Assembly (NCBI GenBank): GCA_002773395.1
Contig: PFBI01000003.1
Location: 1,027-43,508 of the forward strand
Length of the DNA: 42,482 nt
DNA from: Candidatus Kaiserbacteria bacterium CG10_big_fil_rev_8_21_14_0_10_47_16
GTDB taxonomy: Bacteria; Patescibacteriota; Minisyncoccia; Phycocordibacterales; UBA918
Reading direction: 5' to 3'
Each line of letters opens with the position of its first letter. The first letter of the stretch is position 1. Shown here piece after piece: positions 27,140 through 36,355 of this stretch. The translations under genes were made by a program, and so were the position numbers. The notes under the pieces were generated by a model. The model ran no database searches. It saw only the letters and a program-made list of their open reading frames with translations, and was not told the DNA's origin.

Positions 27140-29266
27140 TTACTCAGATGCACGTACGGTTCCGGAGTCACTTCCTTCGCCCTTTTCAAGGAGGACGGTA
27201 TTAACTGCGCCCGATGTTGAGCGTGTTGTAGCGCTCGTAAAGCTATCAGTTGCCTTGAATTGCTGTGATTCTACCAATGTTGGGATCTTCCCAACCTGCG
27301 CCGTACTCGGCGTCAGCCCCAGTTGAACGGAGGCGCTTGTCGATCCTTTGGCAGGGATACTGCCAATATTCCAAATGAGTGTTCGGCTCCCTTGATCGAA
27401 GGAAATATCATCACCGGAAGTAACTTTATTCTTCCATGCAACGTACGACGGAAGTGTTGCGGTGAGTGTTGCACCGGTGAGTGCATTACCCCCGTTTTGT
27501 ACAAAGAATGTTACTGAGTAGGTAGTGGTGTCTCCCGCAACTGGTGGAACCGGACCGCTGTTTGAAAATATTTTATCGCCATAGCTAACCTCTGTTGAAA
27601 CACTCGCTGAACCTGCGACACGAATCGTGCGCGTCTTGGTATCTTTCAAAGATTCTGGAACACGGTTACTCACATGAGTACCCGAAACAGAAACAGAGAG
27701 TGTGAGTTCTGGAGACTGCACACCATCTGGAATAGTAACGAAGAATGAAACGTTGCTCTTCTTCCCCGGACCTATTTCACCAAGCGATGAAACCCCACCG
27801 CTGTCCCATGTAATGGTATGGGCGGATGCATTATAAGAACCGTTCCCGGCGTTCACTACCACTCCATTTGCCGCACTCCCCCCGAATGTAACGACGACTT
27901 CCCCATCGTAGATTGCTTCATCGAGTGTATTGAGTACATCGATGCGTACACTGCCTTCTTCCCCTTTTCCGAGGGTGATATCTTCATCGCTTGAACCATT
28001 GATCGTCACCGCAACATCAAGAAAGGCGGAGCCCACACGTATATCAAATGTATTTGTACTATAGAGCGACGCGAGTGAAAATCGGTCACTGCTACTTGAG
28101 ACACCGGTCGACGCGGTAAATGTTGCTTTATCACCTTGCGCACCATTCATCGTACCGTGAATAGTGATGGTTGTTTTACTCTCTGGATCGAGCGTATTGA
28201 TGCGCCATGTATCACTCCCTGACACCGGCGCGGGGTCAGCTGAGGTAAAAGTGAATCCGCTTGGATAATCGACGGTGACCAAAACGTTATCGAGTGACGT
28301 TGGTGAGTTTGATCCAACGGTCATGACGATAGTCGTGTCTTGTCCTACCGTGACTGTTTGTGGTGCATCAATGAGAATAACGACGGGTGACGAACTAATT
28401 TTAAATCGGTACGGATCAGCTTCTTTGTAGAAAGTCGAGTTGGAACCACTGATACGATACTCAACGGCAACGCTGATGCTCTTTTCACTGTTTTCTTCCC
28501 CAAACACCACGGCCTTCGTTTCGATATTCCTAACCTCTCCTGATTTCAGACTTTCGAGTGGCAACCGCTCTGTATATAATTCCTTTCCTGAACCGTCTGC
28601 TTTTTGCGTACCTGATGGATACCCAATGACGAGCGTCGCTGAGTCAATATTTACGTCGTTATCATTAGAGATGGCGATATGGATAGTCATTTCCTCTCCT
28701 GCACTTACTGCGAAATCTCCCGTTACGGCAACATTGATATTCGCTCCCGAAATAGTGTTGTTTCCGAATACGAAGAAGAGGCCGGAGAGGATGAGCATGA
28801 CTGCGAAAAATATCACTCCTCCGAGCAATAACTTGGTGCGGTACTTACGACTACGTGTTGGATATGTCATAAACTCTTCTGACATAGTAACAGAGTCCTC
28901 CAAGCGAGCGGCGCTGCGTTTTACCCGCTCTATTTGTGTAGCAGCAACGGTCGCAGCCTGCTGGAACAACGGCTGCTTTGGCTTTGGCGCTGGCTGTTGC
29001 GTTATAGGGCGAGGGCGTGCAATATTCCCCGCTTCGATACTTCGAATAGCGCGTTGGCGCTCTGCATTCTTACGTACACCAGACTCGTTCCAGTCGCGTG
29101 CAACGGGTGCGGTCTTTCGTTCCAGTTTTGTTCTTCGGACCACTTGTGAATTTTGTGCCCCTCGCGCATACAGGCGCTCAGAAAGCGCGTCAATCTTTGA
29201 CGCTTCACCCGCTTCGGGTTTCACCTTTCTTGTCGTTGCCGACTTTTTCTTTGGGGTCTCTGCCAT
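27140..29266 (-). CDS. Large membrane-anchored surface protein with DUF11-like beta repeats
   Basis: Basic cytoplasmic N-terminus, one TM (LLLGGVIFFAVMLILSGLFFVF), then repeated Ig/DUF11-like segments. Confidence 0.75.
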   Translation of the reverse strand: MAETPKKKSATTRKVKPEAGEASKIDALSERLYARGAQNSQVVRRTKLERKTAPVARDWNESGVRKNAERQRAIRSIEAGNIARPRPITQQPAPKPKQPLFQQAATVAATQIERVKRSAARLEDSVTMSEEFMTYPTRSRKYRTKLLLGGVIFFAVMLILSGLFFVFGNNTISGANINVAVTGDFAVSAGEEMTIHIAISNDNDVNIDSATLVIGYPSGTQKADGSGKELYTERLPLESLKSGEVRNIETKAVVFGEENSEKSISVAVEYRISGSNSTFYKEADPYRFKISSSPVVILIDAPQTVTVGQDTTIVMTVGSNSPTSLDNVLVTVDYPSGFTFTSADPAPVSGSDTWRINTLDPESKTTITIHGTMNGAQGDKATFTASTGVSSSSDRFSLASLYSTNTFDIRVGSAFLDVAVTINGSSDEDITLGKGEEGSVRIDVLNTLDEAIYDGEVVVTFGGSAANGVVVNAGNGSYNASAHTITWDSGGVSSLGEIGPGKKSNVSFFVTIPDGVQSPELTLSVSVSGTHVSNRVPESLKDTKTRTIRVAGSASVSTEVSYGDKIFSNSGPVPPVAGDTTTYSVTFFVQNGGNALTGATLTATLPSYVAWKNKVTSGDDISFDQGSRTLIWNIGSIPAKGSTSASVQLGLTPSTAQVGKIPTLVESQQFKATDSFTSATTRSTSGAVNTVLLEKGEGSDSGTVRASE

Positions 29267-29294
29267 AGATAACGCTCATTTTACCACATCTCTT

Positions 29295-29870
29295 TTAGAG
29301 CTGGCTGGCAGTGAGTGCACGTTCAATTGCCTTTCGGCCATGCGCAGCGCTTTCTGGAGAAAGCGCTGCGCATGCCTCATGTGCGTTCGCAGTCTCAATC
29401 AATACACGGTACACGTCTTTTGGCGCAATGTACCCGAGTGCATGGAGAATCCGAAGCGCGAGGACAAATTCAATATCTTCTTTTGCATTATCAGACAGTG
29501 CCTGCAGGGTGCCGACGACATCATCATAGAGTGCAGGTGCTGATGATTCTCCGTGCAGAAATCTTCGCAGCAGTCGCACAGTGTTTCGAAGGAGTGTACG
29601 GGCTTCGCGAGACGGGCTCCTAAAATATAAATTCTCAAGTGATTCTGCACCCGTGACGCGCCATCCTCCCTTTCCTCGCACAAGTGACATACGCGCAAGC
29701 GAAAAATCCTGCAGTGCGTATCGATGTTTTGATCGCTCTTCACGAGCACTCTTCGCACTCGCCCAAATCATTCCCGCCTCTCGGGTAAAGAGAAGGTATG
29801 ACATGTCGGACGTGTTATTTTGTCGCGATCCACATACGAGTGCTTCAGTAATGTATATTGCGTACGCCAT
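29295..29870 (-). CDS. recO: DNA repair protein RecO-like
   Basis: AIYITEALVCGSRQNNTSDMSYLLFTREAGMIWASAKSAREERSKHRYALQDFSLARMSLVRGKGGWRVTGAE, OB-fold N-domain pattern. Start at MAYAIY. Confidence 0.75.
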   Translation of the reverse strand: MAYAIYITEALVCGSRQNNTSDMSYLLFTREAGMIWASAKSAREERSKHRYALQDFSLARMSLVRGKGGWRVTGAESLENLYFRSPSREARTLLRNTVRLLRRFLHGESSAPALYDDVVGTLQALSDNAKEDIEFVLALRILHALGYIAPKDVYRVLIETANAHEACAALSPESAAHGRKAIERALTASQL

Positions 29871-29880
29871 ACGTATATTC

Positions 29881-32800
29881 TTAGTTTCGCTTCGTGAGTT
29901 CAACCGTCAGCGAATGCTCACCCGCAGTTATTTCATTTCCTTCCGCATTTCCAAACGAAATGCTGTCTGCCCCGACCGTTGCCGTAACTTCCTTTTCGAA
30001 TGTTCGAATGACGGCCTCCCCACTATCTGATGTCTGCACCATGAGGGTAATGCGGTCACTCGGTTCGAGCCCCGCTTGCTTGCGCATCTCTTGAATAGCA
30101 CGAATAAATTCGCGTGCGTCACCCTCCATCTGGAGTTCTGGAGTAATGGTTGTATCAAGCGCAACTTCTCCTTCACCAAGACTTCCTTCGTGCACAATCT
30201 CTTTCACATTCACTTCATCACGAATGAGCGCGAGATACTCGTCTCTGAGTTTATGTACGACATGCGTCACCTTGAGTGCTTGTAGTGGCTGACGTACTTT
30301 TATATTCGCGCGTGAACGAGCTTCGAGTCCGAGTGTTACCACATCACGTACAATTTGCATCTCCTCCATTACTCCAGCATCTACCTTTTTCACCTTTGGC
30401 CAGTTTGCAAGATGTACACTCTCGGGATCCTTTCCTTCTTTTACTTGCCCATACAGATACTCAGCATAGAACGGCATCGATGGCGCCATCACGAGCGAAA
30501 GTGTTTTCAATACGTGCCGCAGTGTTGCGAGTGCAAGCGCTTTATCTTTTACCAAATCCTCAGAATCTGAAGTTTCGGTTTCAGATGCAAGGCGTGGGAA
30601 TGCTGACGACAGAGCCGTACGGTTTTGTACGGTGTCGGAGACAGCAGGGTCCCGCAACAAAGCAGATGAGCCGAAAGGCAGATTCTGCTTAAAGCGATCG
30701 CGTGAGCGGCGCATATACCACACTGAAAGATCGTCGATAAAATCGGTAATCGGTCGTGTTGCTTTATCGAGTTCGTAGTTCTTAAATCCATCTGTCACAC
30801 ACGCCGTGAGGTCGTTGAGTCGCGCGATAATCCATCGGTCAAGGACGTTCTTTGAATCATCATCTGCCTTCGTACCGTCGGCGTACATTTCATACATGGC
30901 AAGTACGTTATGCAGACGTCCGATATTTTTCCGATGGAGTTCAAGTACATCCTTTTCAGAGAAATTAAGATCTTCTCCTTTCATTGTTGGAGACGCGAGG
31001 AGATAGAAACGAATTGCATCTGCACCAACGCGATCAGCAAGCTGGGCGGGGTCCGGATAGTTCTGTAGCTTCTTACTCATTTTCTTACCATCTTCTGCAA
31101 GAACGAGTCCGTTTACAATCACATTTTCGTACGGAGATTTTCCAAAGAGCGCCGTCCCGAGTACAAGAAGTGAATAGAACCATCCACGTGTTTGATCGAG
31201 CCCTTCCGCAATAAATTGTGCGGGATATCCCTTCCCTTTCTTCGGGTTGAAGGTATCGAGGTTTTCAAATGGATAGTGATTCTGTCCATACGGCATTGAG
31301 CCCGACTCAAACCAACAATCGAATACATCCGGTACACGTTCGAGTTTTACCTCACCTTCATAGAGATCGATGTTGTCGATGTATGGTCGATGATAATCGA
31401 GTTCAAAGTTATCGTTGTGTGGCATTGGTGTGAACGGTAACTCTCGTATTTCTGCGTTTTTAAAATCACGTAAATACCCTTCTTCGCGAAGTGTAATTGA
31501 AGCAGCGATCCCACCACCCTCAGTAACAGCTTTCAGTGCATACAACGAACTTCCGTGACCTACAATAAGAATTTTTTTATCTTGATACTTTGCATCAACT
31601 TCATAAAGAAACTCTCCAGACCGTTTTTGTACACTCTGTCGACTTTCAACACCTTCAATGTCCTTCGTAAACTCTTCCTTACGGTCTGCATACAAGGCTT
31701 TGTGGTCGGCCCATGTTTTACCTTCTAGCGCATCACCCGCATCAAGCTCTCCAATTCGTGGGTCCTCAATAAGATTTTCAGATGGAACTCCGAGTATTTC
31801 AGCAATAGCTTCTGCCGTCTGCTTCGTACGAAGGAAACCTGAATGGAAAATATATTCAATTCCTTTCGGCAAGTCCTTTGCTGCTTTCTGAACTTGGTCA
31901 ATCCCTTTTTCTGTAAGTGGGTCGTTATTTTCTTTTTGAGCACTGATGATTCCCTGCACATTCGACTCACTCTCCCCATGACGCATGAGGAAATACTGAT
32001 TGCCTGACTTTGGCACGTACTCCTGCATTTCTGCAAGCGAGCCGAATATTTTGTATTCTTTCGTCACCGAATTCTTCCAGATCGGAAGTGGCGCACCCCA
32101 GTATCGCTGGCGACTAATTGCCCAATCGCGCGCACCTTCAAGCCACTTACCGAAACGCGACGTTCCTACATGCTCGGGCACCCACTTCACCTTTTTGTTT
32201 TCAGCGACAAGCTTATCTTTGATATCAGTCACTTTCACAAACCATGACGTTGTAGCGTAGTTGAGAAGCGGTGTATCGCAGCGCCAACAGTGCGGGTAGC
32301 TATGCGTAATATTTTCTTTCTGCAAGAGCAGGTTTCGTGCTTTCAGATTACGCACTACTTCAATATCACTATCGAGGTGTGTCACCTCGCTCGCCTCGTC
32401 ATCCTTCGGCTTCACGAGAAGCCCCGCGAAGTCAGTCACGAAGTCCATAAAATGTCCTGCGGTATTAACGTGATGCACAATCGGCACACCGTTCTCTTTC
32501 GCAAGATTCATGTCGTCCTCACCGTATGCGGGAGCAATGTGTACTGCGCCCGTTCCCTCTTCGCCAATTTCTACGTAATCAGCATGATAAATCTTCCATG
32601 CGTTTTCTTTGTTTTCTATATCCTGCTTTTGCAGGTAATTAAACGGTGGTACGTATGATTTACCTACAAGATCTTTCCCTTTCACGGTCTCAAGCACTTC
32701 GTACTCATCAGTACCAAGTTGCGAGAGACGCTCCTTCGCGAGGATTACAGTTTCTTCTCCTTCTTCAGTTTTTACGCGCACCTTCACATATTCAATATCC

Positions 32801-33537
32801 TTGTTCACCGCTGCGGCCATATTTCCCGGCAGCGTCCACGGTGTTGTCGTCCACACGAGAAGCGATGTGTCTGGCTCATCTACAAGCGGAAGCTTCACCG
32901 TTACGGCAATATCTTTGATATCTTTGTACCCCTGATTCACTTCAAAGTTTGAGAGCGTCGTACCGCATCGTGGGCAGAGGTGCATACTCTTAAATCCTTC
33001 ATACACCAACCCTTTTTTATTGAGTTCGCTAAAGACGTGCCACACACTCTCGGTGTAGGTTGGATCCATCGTCTTGTAGTCGTTGTCCATGTCCACGAAG
33101 CGACCCATGCGTGGGATGATTCGTTTCCAATCATCGGCATACTCGAGCACTGCCTCGCGCGCCGTTTCATTGAATGTTTGTACACCAAGTTCTTCAATGT
33201 CACGCTTCGTCGCAAGACCAAGACGTTTCTCGATAAGGTTTTCAAGTGGGAGTCCGTGACAATCCCATCCCCACCGTCGCTTCACGCGGTAGCCGTTCAT
33301 CGTCCAAAATCGTGGGATAGCATCCTTAATTGTCCCCGCAAGAATGTGTCCGTAGTGTGGAAGTCCGGTCGCAAACGGCGGCCCATCATAAAATACAAAA
33401 TCCCCATGTGGGGCATCTTTTTCTACACTCTTATTAAAAATCTCCTCAGCCTTCCAAAAAGCGAGCGTTTCTTCTTCGCGGAGCGCAACATCACTCTTTT
33501 CTACAGCGTCTGCTGTATTATTTTTTTCTTTATTCAT
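29881..33537 (-). CDS. ileS: Isoleucyl-tRNA synthetase with an inserted histidine phosphatase domain
   Basis: DGPPFATGLPHYGHILAGTIKD, WTTTPWTLPGNM, GKKMSKKLQNYPDP. Insert QYFLMRHGESESNVQG...IVGHGSSLYAL between WGAPLPIW and HRPYIDNIDL. Confidence 0.97.
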   Translation of the reverse strand: MNKEKNNTADAVEKSDVALREEETLAFWKAEEIFNKSVEKDAPHGDFVFYDGPPFATGLPHYGHILAGTIKDAIPRFWTMNGYRVKRRWGWDCHGLPLENLIEKRLGLATKRDIEELGVQTFNETAREAVLEYADDWKRIIPRMGRFVDMDNDYKTMDPTYTESVWHVFSELNKKGLVYEGFKSMHLCPRCGTTLSNFEVNQGYKDIKDIAVTVKLPLVDEPDTSLLVWTTTPWTLPGNMAAAVNKDIEYVKVRVKTEEGEETVILAKERLSQLGTDEYEVLETVKGKDLVGKSYVPPFNYLQKQDIENKENAWKIYHADYVEIGEEGTGAVHIAPAYGEDDMNLAKENGVPIVHHVNTAGHFMDFVTDFAGLLVKPKDDEASEVTHLDSDIEVVRNLKARNLLLQKENITHSYPHCWRCDTPLLNYATTSWFVKVTDIKDKLVAENKKVKWVPEHVGTSRFGKWLEGARDWAISRQRYWGAPLPIWKNSVTKEYKIFGSLAEMQEYVPKSGNQYFLMRHGESESNVQGIISAQKENNDPLTEKGIDQVQKAAKDLPKGIEYIFHSGFLRTKQTAEAIAEILGVPSENLIEDPRIGELDAGDALEGKTWADHKALYADRKEEFTKDIEGVESRQSVQKRSGEFLYEVDAKYQDKKILIVGHGSSLYALKAVTEGGGIAASITLREEGYLRDFKNAEIRELPFTPMPHNDNFELDYHRPYIDNIDLYEGEVKLERVPDVFDCWFESGSMPYGQNHYPFENLDTFNPKKGKGYPAQFIAEGLDQTRGWFYSLLVLGTALFGKSPYENVIVNGLVLAEDGKKMSKKLQNYPDPAQLADRVGADAIRFYLLASPTMKGEDLNFSEKDVLELHRKNIGRLHNVLAMYEMYADGTKADDDSKNVLDRWIIARLNDLTACVTDGFKNYELDKATRPITDFIDDLSVWYMRRSRDRFKQNLPFGSSALLRDPAVSDTVQNRTALSSAFPRLASETETSDSEDLVKDKALALATLRHVLKTLSLVMAPSMPFYAEYLYGQVKEGKDPESVHLANWPKVKKVDAGVMEEMQIVRDVVTLGLEARSRANIKVRQPLQALKVTHVVHKLRDEYLALIRDEVNVKEIVHEGSLGEGEVALDTTITPELQMEGDAREFIRAIQEMRKQAGLEPSDRITLMVQTSDSGEAVIRTFEKEVTATVGADSISFGNAEGNEITAGEHSLTVELTKRN

Positions 33538-33658
33538 AGACTTGAATTATGTATATCAGACATAGTTATGAGCTATACAGCCCATAACGCATACGTATAT
33601 CAGACGTACATTCTCATCGTACCATGAATTATATATACAGAAAGGGCCATGATATTCA

Positions 33659-33901
33659 TCATGGCCCCAGGCATTGATTGGTATTCCAGAACTCTTTGGG
33701 GACACGGTCCCCAACCTCAATGATGACGAGGTTCCCATCATAACTTTCTTCAACGGCGTCACCGAAAATAAAAGCAAGGTTCTCTCGGTCGGTAACGGTC
33801 CAGCGCGAACCTGATGTATCACCGACCCCTGCCGACACAATCAGTACGGGGTACTGAAGATTGTTACATTCCTCAACTGAGGAAACGAGCGTCGTTGCCA
33901 T
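33659..33901 (-). CDS. Small hypothetical protein
   Basis: MATTLVSSVEECNNLQYPVLIVSAGVGDTSGSRWTVTDRENLAFIFGDAVEESYDGNLVIIEVGDRVPKEFWNTNQCLGP; SD AAGGAGG. Confidence 0.65.
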   Translation of the reverse strand: MATTLVSSVEECNNLQYPVLIVSAGVGDTSGSRWTVTDRENLAFIFGDAVEESYDGNLVIIEVGDRVPKEFWNTNQCLGP

Positions 33902-33976
33902 TTCGGCCTCCTTGAAAAATTTAAGAAAGGAATCGGGCACCTGCCGAAGCAGATGCCCGAGTCTGAGGAACTTGAA

Positions 33977-34573
33977 TCAGTGAATGGTAGCAAGCTTGTA
34001 CGCCGGCACCCATGCCTTGGCGAGCTGATCGGCGATGTCTTCGCCCTTTTTCTCGTTCTTGGTACAGGTGCCTGCCGTCATACCGCCACGTCCACAGCCG
34101 GGTGCCCCGAGCGTGACATGCCCGAGGTACTCATGCGCGAACACCGCTTGGCAGGCAATGCTCTTTGCGTTGCCTGCCTGAAAGCAGGAGGTCGACATGA
34201 TTATCGCCGGCTGTGAACCTTCCTGAGGGCCGAGACATGCGAACATGACAACCCTCTTGCCGTTCGGCATAGTGAGGTCCATGCTGGTTTTCGCCCTGCC
34301 GACATTGTCGGTGTCGACTCCGTTCGCGCAGGTTGAGGCATGGCCAGCCTGAAGCGCCGGCGAGAAGGCGATCGTGGGTTCCCCGAGCGACTTCCACTCG
34401 GGGTGCTTTTCCCGCGCCTTCTCAAGCAGGCGCGGGATGTCCCCATAAGAGAGCATCTCTTTGCCCGCCTCGATGCTGATCGGGTGATGCGGAGCATCAC
34501 CCGCCTGCGCAAAAGCGGGCGCGAGGAAGGCACAGAAAAGCCCAAACGCCGCGAAGAGCCGTGTCATCATCAT
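33977..34573 (-). CDS. Secreted hypothetical protein with Cys/His motifs
   Basis: Signal peptide MMMTRLFAAFGLFCAFLAPAFAQA; ACQAVFAHEYLGHVTLGAPGCGRGG; SD AGGAG. Start taken at the SD-proximal Met. Confidence 0.7.
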   Translation of the reverse strand: MMMTRLFAAFGLFCAFLAPAFAQAGDAPHHPISIEAGKEMLSYGDIPRLLEKAREKHPEWKSLGEPTIAFSPALQAGHASTCANGVDTDNVGRAKTSMDLTMPNGKRVVMFACLGPQEGSQPAIIMSTSCFQAGNAKSIACQAVFAHEYLGHVTLGAPGCGRGGMTAGTCTKNEKKGEDIADQLAKAWVPAYKLATIH

Positions 34574-34647
34574 CTTTCTCCTGTTAAAGTACACCCTGGT
34601 CTTCCAAGGCTTGTCCGGAGAGTACAATATAAGAATTAGTATGTCAA

Positions 34648-36330
34648 CTACATTTTCTCAGGAGCTTTGATGCCCAGCACCCAAAGTCCATTTGCAAGCG
34701 TCTGCCCTACCACCGCAGCTACCGCTGCTTTGTATGGCGCGAATTCATCATTCTCGTCAGCAATTTTTTCTTCTGCGTAAAAACTATTGAAACTTCCTGC
34801 AAGTTCAGTGAGGTACGTAACGACCTGATGCGGCGCGCGATCCAACAGCGCCTGTTCGATTACTTCAGGAAATTGGTAGATGACTTTCTCTACGGTATAC
34901 GGAGTTTCTGGCGGATTCTTAATATCAGCAGCTACGCCAACGCCTGCTGCTTTTTCGAGGAGTGAATTGATACGCGCGTACGTGTACTGCAAGTACGGGC
35001 CAGAGTCACCTTCAAATGAAAGAGCCCGTTCTTTATCAAAAATAATATCGCTTCCGAGACTCTGTCGGAGAATTTGATACTTCAGCGCGGCAACCGCAAT
35101 CATCTCTGCGAGTGCTTCAACATCTTCTGCACGACTTTCTACCGCACGCTCCTTTGCCGCTGTCTCCATCTCTTCTAACATTGACTCCCCTGTGAGGACG
35201 TTCCCCTTTCGTGACGACATCTTTCCTGTATTGAGTGTGAGAAACCCTGTTGCGATATGTTCAAGATCTTTCTCCTGAGCTTCCGTGAAGACCTCACGAA
35301 TTGCAGCGATGATGACTTTGAAGTATTCACGCTGTTCGCTTCCGGTTACGACAACTGACTTCGTCCACTCTGGATATTGCTTTTGCTTCAGTGCAAAGTT
35401 CCCCAGATCTTTTGCTTCGTAAGTTGGAAGACCTTGTGAGTTAAGAAATACTCGCGTATGGAGACCGTGTTTCTCCCCCGCAAAAATAATAGCGTCGTCG
35501 CTCTCTTCAAAAATTCCGTCTTGTATATGCTCACGCACAAGCGCAGTCCCGAGTGGACTTGCTTCGCTTTCAAAGATTTCAAGATTAAACTCAGTGCCAA
35601 GCATACGACACAGTTCTGCAAGACGAGCTTTGGATGTACTTATGCCTTTTGCACGAAGTGTATTTAATTCCTCACTGTCTCCTGCATACAAACTTCGATT
35701 CACGGTTTCAATTTCTTCTTTTGCCGTTGGGTCATTTTCATACGCTTCATTCCCCGCGCGGTATGCTTCACCCAGTGCTGCAATATCCTCAGGATTACCT
35801 CCTGTCTTGGTAAGGCCCCACACTCCTTTCGCTACGGTAAGACCAATGTCTGACGGATAGTTGATACGCTCCACTTCTGCACCGTTTGCAGTAAAGAGTC
35901 GCGCAATTGATTCACCAACAATATTCCCTACCAAATTACCGACGTGGAGTGGTTTAAATAAGTTCGGACTCGTGTATTCGATAAGCACATGCTCTCCTGC
36001 TTCTGTATCATTTCCTCCCCAACGGTTACCGAGCGTGAGCGCGCGCGTGAGTTCTTCCGTGAAGAACTCACGCGCGAGGAAGAAGTTGATGAATCCTGGA
36101 CCGGCAATTTCAATCTTTTCAACATACTCAATTTGGCCCTCGAGCGCCGCGAGGAATTGCTCCGCAATTTCTCGCGGCGACTTCCCTGCCTCTCTTGCCA
36201 GCACCATGGCAACGTTCGACGCGTAATCACCATGAGTAAAGTCGGATGGATGCTCAACGCTAAAATCCACCTCGCCAAATCCGAGTTCTTCTGCCGTTTC
36301 TGCAATTGCTGTGCGAATGACTGATTCCAT
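34648..36330 (-). CDS. argS: Arginyl-tRNA synthetase
   Basis: HVLIEYTSPNLFKPLHVGNLVGNIVGESIARLF; SSRKGNVLTGESML; ALLDRAPHQVVTYLTELAGSFNSFY. Confidence 0.97.
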   Translation of the reverse strand: MESVIRTAIAETAEELGFGEVDFSVEHPSDFTHGDYASNVAMVLAREAGKSPREIAEQFLAALEGQIEYVEKIEIAGPGFINFFLAREFFTEELTRALTLGNRWGGNDTEAGEHVLIEYTSPNLFKPLHVGNLVGNIVGESIARLFTANGAEVERINYPSDIGLTVAKGVWGLTKTGGNPEDIAALGEAYRAGNEAYENDPTAKEEIETVNRSLYAGDSEELNTLRAKGISTSKARLAELCRMLGTEFNLEIFESEASPLGTALVREHIQDGIFEESDDAIIFAGEKHGLHTRVFLNSQGLPTYEAKDLGNFALKQKQYPEWTKSVVVTGSEQREYFKVIIAAIREVFTEAQEKDLEHIATGFLTLNTGKMSSRKGNVLTGESMLEEMETAAKERAVESRAEDVEALAEMIAVAALKYQILRQSLGSDIIFDKERALSFEGDSGPYLQYTYARINSLLEKAAGVGVAADIKNPPETPYTVEKVIYQFPEVIEQALLDRAPHQVVTYLTELAGSFNSFYAEEKIADENDEFAPYKAAVAAVVGQTLANGLWVLGIKAPEKM

Positions 36331-36355
36331 AATATAGTCCCGTTACAATACCCGA

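Noticed and set aside
28440-29543. 367-aa plus ORF
   Set aside because: Antisense shadow of the large surface-protein gene and recO.
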